From contig LLCB01000064.1 in the NCBI GenBank assembly GCA_001414345.1, positions 155,600 through 219,599 on the forward strand: a stretch of 64,000 nt of DNA. Reading direction: 5' to 3'. A model generated the notes under the pieces. That model had not been told where the DNA came from. It saw only the letters and a list, made by a program, of their open reading frames with translations, and did no database searches. This stretch comes from Hymenoscyphus infarciens (taxonomy: Eukaryota > Ascomycota > Leotiomycetes > Helotiales > Helotiaceae). A program made the translations under genes and the position numbers. This document shows, one piece after another, positions 23,685-33,812 of the stretch (positions are counted from its first letter, which is position 1; each line of letters opens with the position of its first letter).

Positions 23685-23923
23685 TAAGTATAAATATCTA
23701 TATATAAGAGGTTAGAGACTACTAAGTCTTAATAAGAATAATAACCGAGTCCTTTCTAATATAGCTACTAAAACAATAAGAGCTTTAAAGCTAAATATAT
23801 AAGACCTTAAAGCGAAATATATAATATCTAATCTTTACTCTCTTTAGTACCTTCTATCTAATAAGTTATAGAAGTATTAGTAGTTTCACGAATGTTAACA
23901 ATTTAGAATAGCGTACTATTATA
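23685..23923 (-). repeat. 5' LTR of element A, second fragment
   Basis: The 239 bp that complete the 5' LTR after element B. Together with 20,515-20,635 they give 360 bp, equal to the 3' LTR. The target duplication GCACT follows at 23,924-23,928. Confidence 0.9.
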
Positions 23924-23928
23924 GCACT

Positions 23929-24330
23929 AGTGTTTATATAACTCTTATTTTCTTACTAGAATTATAGTTAATTATAATAGAGAATCTACGCTCTAGATCT
24001 TATTAAACTAGCTCTTAAACTTCTTAATACTACTACTAATTCTATATTATCTAAACGATTCTTCTCTATATAAAACTTCTTATAAACTTAGCTCTAAGCT
24101 TATATATAGCTTAATTAGATAGATAAGCTTATCTTTATCTATATAAATTATAAAAGTTTATATTATATAAATAGCGAAACTAAATAGAATAAAGTAGTAT
24201 AGAAGTAGAATAGAGAGAATATATTACTAAATATAGAGGATTTACTCTTAGATAATAATATATATAACAAAGACGAAGATAATAGAAGTAATAACGATTC
24301 TAGAAATAGCTTTAATTATTCTATATAATT
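23929..24330 (+). pseudogene. C-terminal part of the split hAT transposase
   Basis: The plus-strand frame resumes after the chromovirus and ends with an acidic tail (NIYNKDEDNRSNNDSRN) before a stop near 24,329. Continuity with 10,860-12,753 follows from the chromovirus target duplication. The hAT dimerisation motif is not clearly readable, so the assignment relies mainly on the first half. Confidence 0.55.
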
Positions 24331-25826
24331 ATAATATAAATTATTACTTTTTATACTAAAAGACTATATTTTAGTACTATATTTATATACTTTTATATCT
24401 AAAATTTATCTTATAATAACACTAATAGCTATATTACACTTTACGTTAAATAAGCGTTTTATAATACTTTATAAAACGTAATAATCTATATCTCTATACT
24501 CGAGTTTATAAGTTCTTATTAGAGTTATTTACTTTATATAAAGCTAGACTTTATTATTATAAACTAGTATAATAACGCCTTTTACTTTAGTACGCTTTAT
24601 TATTATACTAAGAATACTAAGGCCTAATAAGAAGCTCTTACTTACTAGTATATTAGAATTTCTTATACTTCTTAACTTCTTCTTTCTCTTCTAAACTACT
24701 ATAGAAGACAAAACCTCTATAAAGGTGCTCGAAGGCTACTTATCTTCGAGTAATTACTTTATATATTATAGATTATTAGCTAGAGCTAGTAAGTAGCGAG
24801 TAAAGAGTATATTTAGATATAATAGAACTGTCACGTGTTGTTATAAACCCCGATATCTTAAATCCGAGAACTAGGCCTAAAATAGTCTCCTTCTAAGCTT
24901 TATAAATTATACTTAAAAAATATAAATTATAATTAAAAATATACTCAAATAGTACAAATTATACCTATATAATACCACCGACCTCGATATTATAAAATAC
25001 GCCCTGACTTTAATACGTATTACTTTACGTAAAGCAAATCTGGGCATCCCTAGTCCTCGCGTCCAGCAATAGACAATATTGATTGCTAGCCCAGCCCAGC
25101 CCAGCCACCAGAGAAATACACGAGAAATGTACTCGAGTAAGAGCATTTCTCGTGTTGACGAGATGCTTGCAGCAGCTTTGTTGCGCTGTCTCTCACAATC
25201 TCACGACTCAGCCTCGTTAGATGACGACCCACGGAGTACGGAATCATTAGACATCATTATCAGCGAGCATTCTCTCCTTGCCTTGAGAACCAAAAATCAG
25301 AGGCTAAAGCTTCAATTGCTTTAAGTCTTTGGCATGAAAGATCACTTGGTAAGGAAATGCAATTGACTTCTCCAAAGTACTCGTAGGGAAGAAAAGTGCC
25401 ATCTAATGCTTTGAAGAAAGTAAGTCCAAACAGCGGGGGCAGGAACAAGCTCCACCCAGGTGGAAAGGTGGAAAGGTGGAAAAGCCCCTGTGAGACCTAT
25501 TTCCCGCGATCCCTGGCCGCCTACCCCATGGTCTTTGCCGCTACCGTGCCGATATCCTACCCATTCGACGTCATCTAGAGAGACATAAAATTTCCTAAAA
25601 CAATTATTCTCAACACCACACACTACCTCCTCTATCCGCTCTGGGACGTGTCATTGCCTCTGCGAGAGCTAGAATCACTCAAGCGAGTCGCCTTGGCTTA
25701 CTCCTCTTCCGGACTTTTCTCCTTGACGACATCTGATATCCTTCTGATTCTTACCTACCTACCAAACCCGGGAATTAGACGAAGAAGCTCACAAAGGGTG
25801 GTCTTCGCCCGTGGGATATCGCAATC
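24331..25826. other. Right edge of AT-rich block and promoter region of second PLC-like gene
   Basis: RIP-like composition ends near 25,020. A sequence whose complement begins TAGGGATGCCCAGATTTGC at about 25,050 resembles a hAT terminus but has no proven partner. From 25,080 to 25,826 composition is normal. Frames of 60-93 codons there overlap on opposite strands and show no family features. Confidence 0.45.
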
Positions 25827-27224
25827 ATGCTTTACTCCCGAATCCTCCCTGGTGGGCTATTTGCACTCGTAGCAAATGCTCAGGTTACTTCGGTTCCAGA
25901 AGTGAGCGATAGTCGAACTCTTCTCTCCGGATCAGGATCGCTATCAGAAGCCGCCACTCCTACCGGAGCCTATTTATCACTTTCCACGACACTCACCGTC
26001 ACTTCTTCTGCAATTGCTACGTCTGCCATTATTTCAGAGATAGTCAGTGGCGAGTCAACAATTACTACGACGTTGGGGAGCACAACGATACTGGGAATCG
26101 GTAATATGGGTAGCAACTCGACAACAACAGCCACCACAACATCCGAATCGCGAACCTTCCTCTCTGGCTCCTCTCGAACGAGTACTAGTTTGAATGGCAC
26201 AGCCGGTACGAACGCAACTTCCTCAGTCGCAACACAACCCACAAACATCACACCATGCAACAACTACCCCGAGTTCTGCTCTCGAAGATACGGAAACATC
26301 ACCGAAGTCTCAGCCCACAACTCGCCCTTTATAAAAACAGGAAATGCAGCAGCAAACCAACAATTAGATGTCACAAACCAATTGAACGACGGAATCCGTC
26401 TCCTCCAAGGCCAGATGCACTTCGGCAACGACAGCACCCCTCATTTCTGCCACACATCCTGTGAGATTCTCGACGCTGGACCCATAACAACCTACCTTAC
26501 CGAAGTCCACGATTGGGTAGCAGCCCATCCTTACGATGTAATCACCATACTCCTCGGAAATGGAAACTACAGCGCAGTAGAGAAATACGTTCCTTACATC
26601 CAATCATCCGGTCTTGATAAATACGCATACATCCCGCCAAAGATCCCAATGGCCAGAGGGGACTGGCCAACCCTCGCATCCATGATCCTCACCGGAAAAA
26701 GAGTAGTCTTCTTCATGGACTACGAAGCAAACCAAGGATCCGTCCCTTGGATATTAGATGAATTCACACAAATGTGGGAAACGCCCTTCGACCCTGTAAA
26801 CCGCACCTTCCCCTGCGACATCCAGCGACCACCGGGATTAAAAATCGAAGACGCAAAGAACCGTCTTTATCTCATAAACCATAATCTGAACTACGAAATC
26901 ACTATCTTGGGAAATAGTCTGCTTGTTCCTTCAATTCCGCTGCTGAATGTTACGAATAACGTCACGGGCTATGGGAGTTTGGGAATGAGTGCTACGCAGT
27001 GTAAAGAGCAGTGGGGGTTCCCGCCTAAGTTCTTGAATGTGGATTATTATAATGTGGGCAAGGGGAGTGTTTTTGAGGTGGCGGCGAATTGGAATAATGT
27101 TACCTACGATCGAGCATGCTGTGGATTAGTTGGGAAGAGTGGTGCGGGGAGGGTGGTTGGGGATGGGGGAAGTTTTGTTTTTGCTGTGCTGGCGGCGATA
27201 GGCACTGCTCTCCTGATGGCGTGA
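25827..27224 (+). CDS. PLC-like phosphodiesterase, GPI-anchored type (465 aa)
   Basis: One exon. Residues 1-19 form a signal peptide (LFALVANAQ). Residues 20-145 are Ser/Thr-rich and probably glycosylated. The PLC-like barrel follows, with the first active-site His in EVSAHNSPF (about 164), GIRLLQGQMHF in the second His region, HDWVAAHPYDVITILLGN, the conserved KRVVFFMDYEAN, and LYLINHNLN. Several cysteines (CNNYPEFC, CHTSC, ACCG) suggest disulphides. The C-terminus (GGSFVFAVLAAIGTALLMA) is a hydrophobic GPI-signal tail. Unlike the protein at 3,096-6,230 it has no repeat stalk. The two are distant members of one superfamily, not a recent tandem pair. Substrate unknown. Confidence 0.88.
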   Translation: MLYSRILPGGLFALVANAQVTSVPEVSDSRTLLSGSGSLSEAATPTGAYLSLSTTLTVTSSAIATSAIISEIVSGESTITTTLGSTTILGIGNMGSNSTTTATTTSESRTFLSGSSRTSTSLNGTAGTNATSSVATQPTNITPCNNYPEFCSRRYGNITEVSAHNSPFIKTGNAAANQQLDVTNQLNDGIRLLQGQMHFGNDSTPHFCHTSCEILDAGPITTYLTEVHDWVAAHPYDVITILLGNGNYSAVEKYVPYIQSSGLDKYAYIPPKIPMARGDWPTLASMILTGKRVVFFMDYEANQGSVPWILDEFTQMWETPFDPVNRTFPCDIQRPPGLKIEDAKNRLYLINHNLNYEITILGNSLLVPSIPLLNVTNNVTGYGSLGMSATQCKEQWGFPPKFLNVDYYNVGKGSVFEVAANWNNVTYDRACCGLVGKSGAGRVVGDGGSFVFAVLAAIGTALLMA

Positions 27225-29549
27225 ACGGCCGATGGGGCTGGTGGTCGGTCATGAGGGGGAGACTGTAGATGGAAATGTATAAAGTTTGAAGGATGGTGGT
27301 GTTTGTATAAGTTTTGAGCGACCTTGGTTTTGCATGGCAAGGCGTTTTTTTAAGGGGGGCAAGCACATTTAGCATGGTATTATAATGAAATTAGAAGTAG
27401 CTTGAACTTTATTTTGATGTTCCAGATGGGTTGTGAGGGCTTTCTCATTCTTTTGTCTCAGCTCTGGGTGTGAGAAGTTGGATGACTTGCGATGATGTTC
27501 TTCCTCCTTGGTCTGCTTTTTACTTGTGAGTGAGCACTTTAACCTATCGTATACAACTCTTTGTGAATTACGATGTGCAACAATATTAACGGGTTACGTG
27601 GGATGTTGGAAATTGTAAGTTCATCTGAGGTGCTGAGGTTATGATGATCTAGGGGGTATATGCGGTTAGCGAGGTATACTTCTTGAAAGCTCTCAAGGAC
27701 TTGAAGACTCTTTTCAACCAAAGAGTAGCAGAAGCGAGATCGTCATAACTTCACTCATCCATTCCAATTGTCTCAAAAATCTGGAAAATTTTTAATTACA
27801 TAAATGTTTTTCCTTGCGTAGTATATGCTCGTCGTCGTAACTTCATCCGATCAATTCGCTTCTCCTACACTTTTTGCACAATCTTTTTAAGTGAATGTGT
27901 TTCCGTGTCAAGCGTATGATATCCGGAACTTTAGTTGGTTGATCTCGTTATTTTAAACATTTTTGAATTGAATTGAATTGAATGAACTGAAAGATGTTAA
28001 GCGTGGATTGGGGGAAATAAGCATTCTAGGTATTGAGTCGCTCAACTATACTACTTTAATTCTCAAGCACCATGGGCATTCTCAAAACAAATGAGGACAA
28101 ATACGACATGTAACGAAAGCTCAAAGAGGATGTAGCACCTGCTAGAGTGCAGAGTCACTTGGACAGAAAAAGCGGCACAGTTCACTTTTATAAACACAAT
28201 TTAGCTTGATTATTCTATGAATTTTGGGTTAATATTCTAACGTGTTCAAAGTATCTAGGGGAATTACTGTGGATTGCCCTAGATAGTTGAAATAACTAGC
28301 TAGGTAGGCAGGTACGAACATTGCGTGACTGGCTACAGAAGACGTTCTTCCAAGTATATCTCGTCGTCGTCGTGAGAGAAGCCGGCATTACTTTGCGAAC
28401 ACACTATGTCGAATATACACCTAGACCGATTATATAAAAATTAAGACTACAATTAAATCGTGAAAACCAGTCATGACACGTGACTATTCTAGGAATTGCA
28501 GATTACTTCGTTTCTGGTGGCTTACTTGGAGGGAGATGGCTTACCTCCTGAAAAGAGTTAGAGGAAAATGGGGTGTTGTTATTAATTAGCCAGCCCGAGT
28601 TCGGAGGATGATAAGACCCTCAACTAATCCACTCTAAACAGCGACTCTAACAAAAAGACTCTGACTTGCGCGACGTAAATCTCAACTGATAAAAACTAGA
28701 AAAACTACACTTAAAGTACGAGATCATAGACAAATGACTATTTCTTCTTATATATAAGTTTCAGCTTTTATTACACCAAATTGTGACCTTGTCCGATATC
28801 TAAGTGTTCAGACACAACCAGCAATTTACTACACTAGAATTGGCGTGTTCTCCCCTAAGTTTCCCGAGTACTTTCGTAAAAGAAACTCGTCAAGCCAGAT
28901 CTAGGATGTGATGCTCATATTAATTAATCGTTAAATTATTTGGAACAATTGCGAAGCCAAGTTCTTCGAGTTGTTGATTCAAGGAGGTTGGAGTTAGGTC
29001 TTGTTGTCCCACTCCTTCTCCAGGGACCAGGAGGTTGGGAGCCTTGATATTCCTACGATTCTTTTGTCTACCTCTTTACGAGTAAGCTGTGAGTAAGCCA
29101 CTAGTAAGCAGCCAGTGGTAGTGCGAGTACGATAGTACCAGCCTCTCACGTGCTATTCACCCCTCTATTCCTTCTTTTGGATCAGCACTTTAAAATTCCC
29201 ATTTTATCCTATCCTAGGGGTTAGGATAGGAAAGGCTAAGTAAATCGTTACTATTATATTATCAAATAATATGTAAAAAAAAATACCAAGAATAAGTATA
29301 GACCATGTTGTTCTAGTAGTAATTACATATCTTTTGCTTGGCATATAAGTCATTTATAACTAAGGTTGCTTAATGTATACTTGTAAGTAAAAATAGCGGA
29401 GTTTACCTAGGCTGAAGGAAAATATCCACGTAGCGCCAAGAGGCTGGGGAATTTAAAACGCTGTTTTGGATTGAGGTGCATCGCCAGAACTCTTTCTAAC
29501 AAATGAACTTCCAAGTAGATTCCTGAAAAAGAAAATTCACCGCTTATGA
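27225..29549. other. Intergenic region, possible LTR-like fragment
   Basis: No gene is evident. Around 28,575-28,790 a stretch beginning TGTTGTTATTAATTAG and containing CTTATATATAAGTTTCAG has the look of a fungal LTR promoter, but I found no matching second copy or duplication. A short minus-strand open frame at 28,920-29,075 is listed separately. Confidence 0.4.
28920..29075 (-). pseudogene. 51-codon open remnant, unknown
   Basis: A minus-strand frame without an initiator encodes NIKAPNLLVPGEGVGQQDL...LEELGFAIVPNNL and then stops. Its residue composition is protein-like and unlike the surrounding DNA, so it may be the 3' end of a decayed gene or transposon. No family recognised. Confidence 0.25.
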
Positions 29550-29666
29550 TAGGGCGTCCCGTATATACCAAAAGCCGGAATCGACTAAATCGCAAATCGC
29601 AAATCGCAAATCGCAAATTACAAAAGTTAAGGGACATAGCAAATCTTAAACTATATTACCCTATTC

Positions 29667-29810
29667 TCTTGCCCCCTTGCTCTCTTACTCTCTTGCCCTC
29701 TTACTCTCTTGCTCTCTTACTCTCTTGCTCTCTTACTCTCTTGCTCTCTTACTCTCTTGCTCTCTTACTCTCTTGCTCTCTTACTCTCTTGCTCTCTTAC
29801 TCTCTTATTC
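29667..29810. repeat. 16-bp minisatellite CTTGCTCTCTTACTCT
   Basis: About eight near-perfect copies, entirely pyrimidine-biased on the plus strand, inside the 840-bp TIR element. The plus-strand frame through it is a low-complexity artefact. Confidence 0.9.
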
Positions 29811-29969
29811 TATTCTTCTATATATTACGTATACTAAGAGAGTGTAGGAGAGAGCGGGAGAAGGATGAGAGTGAGGTAAGGGGGTGAGTAAACATTCCAG
29901 GGGAATGTTTTTCCTAGCGTGGGTAAGGGGAGTTTAGAGCAAACATTCCCCCCACTCTTCCCCCCTTCA

Positions 29970-30070
29970 CTCTTCCCTCTTCCCTCTTCCCTCTTCCCTC
30001 TTCCCTCTTCCCTCTTCCCTCTTCCCTCTTCCCTCTTCCCTCTTCCCTCTTCCCTCTTCCCTCTTCCCTC
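29970..30070. repeat. 7-bp minisatellite TCTTCCC
   Basis: About fourteen copies in tandem, also pure pyrimidine and inside the same TIR element. Long homopyrimidine tracts can form triplex structures (established for mirror-repeat tracts; inference here). Confidence 0.9.
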
Positions 30071-30393
30071 TCCCCTTCTTTCTCTTTCTCTCTTATTTAT
30101 CTAAAAATAATAGGAATTAAGAGTTAGGTAATAGGGATTAATAGCAAGGAGGTAATGTTACTACTATAAACGTAATACTCGTTCTCTCTCTTTATCCTTT
30201 AATTAGTTACTATAGTTAAGACTATCTAGTCTTAATATAGAGAGGGAGAGAGAGGGGAGAAGGAGGGGAGGGAGAGAGAACTTAAATTAAAAAATATTAT
30301 ACTTTATACTTATAAAAAGTAACACTTTGCGATTTACGATTTACGATTTGCGATTTAGTCGTTTCCGACTTTTGGTACATACGGGATGCCGTA

Positions 30394-31375
30394 TATGAGG
30401 ACATTATTCCATTGAAATGAGTTAAAGAATTTTAAGTTTCCAATGAGGGTGATCATTTTGTTTCGTAGATCATTGGCAAGAGAGATCTCGACCATCGCAG
30501 AATTTTCTGGACGGTGTCTCATGAAGGGGGGTTTTCAAGCTTGTCTGCAAGTTTTCCTATACCAGTCGAAGAGTTCTTCCCCTCTTCACTAGGCAACTGG
30601 ACACGGGATTGAAGATGAAATTTAAAACATTTCGAGATTGATAAAGTTACCGTTTTGCTAGGTATTTCCTATATTGACGACTTTCTCATTGAAGTAAGGC
30701 CTGAGAATGTCAAGAGTTTAAAGATATGCTGGGGAGACATGGGGATTACTTGATTGTGGGAGCAGTGGGTGTTTGCCCGCAAGGAATAGGGAAGAACTAG
30801 TATTGAGATTTGCGAGGTGGTTGGTTGTGATGTGCAAGTGACCGTCTGAAGTAAACAGAGTTTCGAATATCTCGAGTAACAAAACCAACGACGCTTCAGT
30901 GGGCCAAGGAGACGGGGGCTCTGATTCCATAGAATATGTTGGCATCAAAAATGAGAGAGGGGTTAAGCGAGATAGAGAACCAGACACCAACGAAGAGAAA
31001 TCCAAAGATGGACCATCGAAAAGGACAAGAAATGAAAGAAAAAGCGCTGGCGATGAGAATCAAGTAAAGTATCAAGGTGCACGAGTACATTTTGGGTCAA
31101 AGATCATTTCATTTGGTCTCATGAAGATCTACCCAGTTTTTTTGTCGGTCCACCACGTTGTTGAAAAACTCATCACAAGCCATCCTCCACAAACACCATC
31201 CATCATCCATCACAGCCCAAAGCAAGATAGCAAGCCCTCTGACCTTTCAATGTGAACATCGTCCGTTTCCCAATCCTGAAGATTGTCCCCAATTCCATGC
31301 AGAATGTCGAATAATTTCAAAGACCGCAGTCTAAGAAACAGGCGAGAAACCATGGAAGTCTGCCATGCGTGCAAT
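30394..31375. other. Intergenic region with ambiguous overlapping frames
   Basis: Frames of 64-118 codons overlap on both strands at 30,718-31,255 and none is clearly favoured. A minus-strand frame (30,896-31,090) has two hydrophobic stretches, while the plus-strand frame (30,899-31,255) is Lys/Glu/Arg-rich. I do not call either. Confidence 0.4.
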
Positions 31376-31837
31376 TCAAGAAGGAGTGCGGTGACCTGGG
31401 ACACCACCATCCGGCTTATCGACAACAACAACGCTCAAAGCAACTTCGTTGAAACGGCAGCCCTTGAGTCCCTCGATGTTGGCAACTACATTCTCGTCGG
31501 TAAGTCGCTCGAGATGCTCGCTTGGTGTGGCTCCCCAGTTATCGCCGAGTTTTGTGTCCCAAACGGCGGTCATGTGGCCAATGTCCTGGTAATGCTCATC
31601 GAAGAGGAGGTTGCTGTTCACTCGGCCAGTTCCCGGGGCGTTGTGGAGAGCGATGAGGAATTTTCGGACTTTGGCTGCCGCATCTTTGAGTTTCATTGGT
31701 ATGAGTGTACCGTCAGGGCCGGTGCTGGGGGTGAACTCAAAAAACATGGTCTCGCAGATTCCGTTGTAGGCGTTCGCTCCGTCTTTCTTGACGTTGATGC
31801 GGAGGGGGAAACGTCCGATGGATGGTACGTCAGCCAT
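31376..31837 (-). CDS. Hypothetical protein (153 aa)
   Basis: The frame starts MADVPSIGRFPLRINVK and encodes an evenly mixed, globular-looking sequence with conserved-looking patches (ETMFFEFTPSTGPDG, KVRKFLIALHNAPGTG, TAVWDTKLGDNWG). No signal peptide or membrane segment is present. I recognise no family. Its last residues (GGVPGHRTPS) look less constrained, and an unspliced intron near 31,390 could hide a different C-terminus. It lies about 370 bp downstream of the RecQ gene in the same orientation, with its own start. Confidence 0.5.
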   Translation of the reverse strand: MADVPSIGRFPLRINVKKDGANAYNGICETMFFEFTPSTGPDGTLIPMKLKDAAAKVRKFLIALHNAPGTGRVNSNLLFDEHYQDIGHMTAVWDTKLGDNWGATPSEHLERLTDENVVANIEGLKGCRFNEVALSVVVVDKPDGGVPGHRTPS

Positions 31838-32205
31838 TTTTGAGCCGAAGGAGCCGATGGTTGGAACGAGAAGTTTGTGTTGGGAAGGGCGTTTGAATGG
31901 AGGAGGACGATTCTGTGCTGTCTAAGCAGGTTTGTTGGTTTTTGGTTTTGTGTGGAGTTCGATCGCAGAGTTTTCGTTTCCGATTTCGCTCGTGGAGGGC
32001 TTGGAATCTGAATGATGCTGGTATGGGAGGGAAGAGGGGCTGAATATATAGATTTGAGAAGCCAAAAGTCCACAGCCAAAATAATCTGGTGGCACATACT
32101 TACAAAGACATTGATATTAGCTTTGATGTAGCAAACTTCAGTCGTCTTACATTAAAGGTAAAGCAAAGACAAGAGCAAATCACACCAAAGCCATTTCAAT
32201 GAGGC

Positions 32206-33812
32206 TCAATCATATCCATCATACGAATTTTCAAAACGTCCCATCTCCCTTTGTGTACTGACCCACTCTTCAGTCTGCAGTCCATTTTCTTTTGCTCTTC
32301 TCAAAGCCTTTGCATCTTTATGCCAGTCACAAGCATAATCACACTCTGGAGTAATTGTCTCTCCAAAGTAGCTGCAAATAAGCTTGTGCCGACAAGTGTC
32401 TGTACTCTCGCAGTATTTTACCAAAGCTTGAAGACTATTCAGTCTGACCTCCAAGTTGGAGGTTTCTCTGTCTTTGCTGAGCCTATTGTATGCGCGATCC
32501 CTGTCCTCCCGGCTGTAGTACATGATACATATGCTGGCCTTTCCGTCCCGCCCTGCTCTTCCAGCTTCTTGATAAAAACCTTCAAAGGATTTTGGGAGTT
32601 GCCAATGTACCACAAAGCGAACATTCTCCTTGTCGATACCCATTCCAAAGGCTGTAGTTGCCACAACGACATCGTAGCCTTTGACGTTGTTGACCCATCG
32701 CTCTAAAGTCTCATTCTTCTCATCGTTATGGAGTCCTGCATGGTAAGGCTTTGCGCCTATTCCATCTCCACGGAGCCTCGCAGCCAGAGCTTCACAATCT
32801 GTTCGAAAGAGAGTGTAAATGATACCAGAAACGTTGTCCAGCCTTTCATTATTTCGCTCAAGCTCAGCACGGCGGTCTGCATTCTCTGCTCGGCGTTTGT
32901 GTACCCCTTTCAGCCACTTGAGAAAATCGTGATAATTGTCCTCTTGATCAGATTTGAATCTTACTTCGTAATGTAAGTTCTGGCGGCTTGTAGTCATTGT
33001 GAAGACTTTGAGTTTACCTTCTGAAAGGCCAAGGGTATTGATGACATCCTGCCGTACTTGCGGGGTTGCTGTAGCAGTGAGGCAAATGATAGGAACATCA
33101 GGCATAGTTTCACGAAACCACTTGAGCTGTTTGAAAGAGGGCCGGAAATCGTGACCCCATTCTGAAATACAATGGGCTTCATCAACAGCAATACGAGCAA
33201 GCTCACGTTGCTCATGCACAATTTTTAGCTTATTGCGGAATGCATCGGCAGCACATTGCTCTGGCGTAACGTAAAGAAGGCGCGTGAGAGGGTGGCCAGT
33301 TGCCAGATCCTGGAGAAGGCGCTGTCTTTCATCATAGGGGGTGTTGCGGTTGATTGATCCTGCCTCTATATCTGCTGCTTTGAGAGCATTCACTTGATCT
33401 GCCTGGGATAATGTTAATTTCTTTCTTGGAAATGAATTTTTTCTTGGAAATGAATTTTCCTTACTGACCATCAATGATAGGAGAGGAGAGACAACGATGG
33501 TAACTAAAATGAGTTAGTTTAAAAGAAAAAGCATGGGGATGGCATATGCGTACTTCCATGGTCTATGACAGCTGGGAGTTGAAAGCACAAACTCTTGCCA
33601 AAACTGGTGGCAGCCTGCACGAAAACATCGTTCCCATCTAAAGCAGCCACAATTACATCTCGTTGCATAGGTCTACACAAATTTCAAATTAGCATCAATT
33701 ATTTATTGTCATTCATGACTTGATCATACCGGAATCCGGTTTTCCTGAATTTTCTTCGCAGGGTAAAATCGATGTCCACGCAAGAATTTGACCTCAAGAG
33801 ACCGGGAGGCAT
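32206..33812 (-). CDS. RecQ-family ATP-dependent DNA helicase (short form, 477 aa)
   Basis: Four exons on the minus strand: 33,812-33,730, 33,672-33,554, 33,503-33,469 and 33,402-32,206. The N-terminus is MPPGLLRSNSCVDIDF. Motif 0 is TGFRPMQRDV, motif I (Walker A) AATSFGKSLCF, motif Ia IVVSPLLSLM, motif II VDEAHCISEWGHDFRP, motif III LTATATP, motif V ATTAFGMGIDK and motif VI QEAGRAGRDG. A C-terminal Cys cluster (CESTDTCRHKLICSYF...CDYACDW) is the RecQ zinc-binding site. There is no HRDC domain and almost no N-terminal extension, so it is a compact RecQ rather than an SGS1/QDE-3-sized one. It would unwind DNA 3'-5' in repair. The third intron (66 nt) is in frame without stops, so retention would add 22 residues. 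Confidence 0.9.

Larger units (their letters stand above)
12759..23923 (-). mobile_element. RIP-degraded Ty3/Gypsy chromovirus (element A), interrupted twice
   Basis: The element lies on the minus strand. Its 3' LTR is 12,759-13,118 (360 bp). Its 5' LTR is split into 20,515-20,635 and 23,685-23,923 (121 + 239 = 360 bp). The target duplication GCACT is intact at 12,754-12,758 and 23,924-23,928. RIP has turned the TG...CA ends into TA...TA. A purine tract adjoins the 3' LTR on the coding strand. Order of domains: gag with CCHC knuckle, protease, reverse transcriptase, RNase H, integrase with GPY/F module, chromodomain. Removing both nested insertions and their duplications leaves about 7.8 kb, a usual chromovirus size. 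Confidence 0.92.
29552..30391. mobile_element. 840-bp TIR element, small member of the TA-flanked family
   Basis: The left end reads GGCGTCCCGTATATACCAAA and the reverse complement of the right end reads CGGCATCCCGTATGTACCAA. Similarity continues through GTCGGAAACGACT into tandem AAATCGC or AAATCGT heptamers, about 60 bases per arm. TA dinucleotides flank both ends (29,550-29,551; 30,392-30,393). The same termini bound the 6.8-kb element at 52,524-59,318, so this is probably its non-autonomous derivative. The interior has no gene and is largely two pyrimidine minisatellites. Confidence 0.85.

Noticed and set aside
10558..25060. hAT terminal pair TAGGGTAGATCC (left) and TAGGGATGCCC (right, complement)
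   Set aside because: Only the first five bases agree and the flanking eight bases do not match, so I could not define the hAT borders.
29546..30104. Leu/Ser/Pro-rich plus-strand frames in the 840-bp element
   Set aside because: Pure translations of pyrimidine minisatellites.
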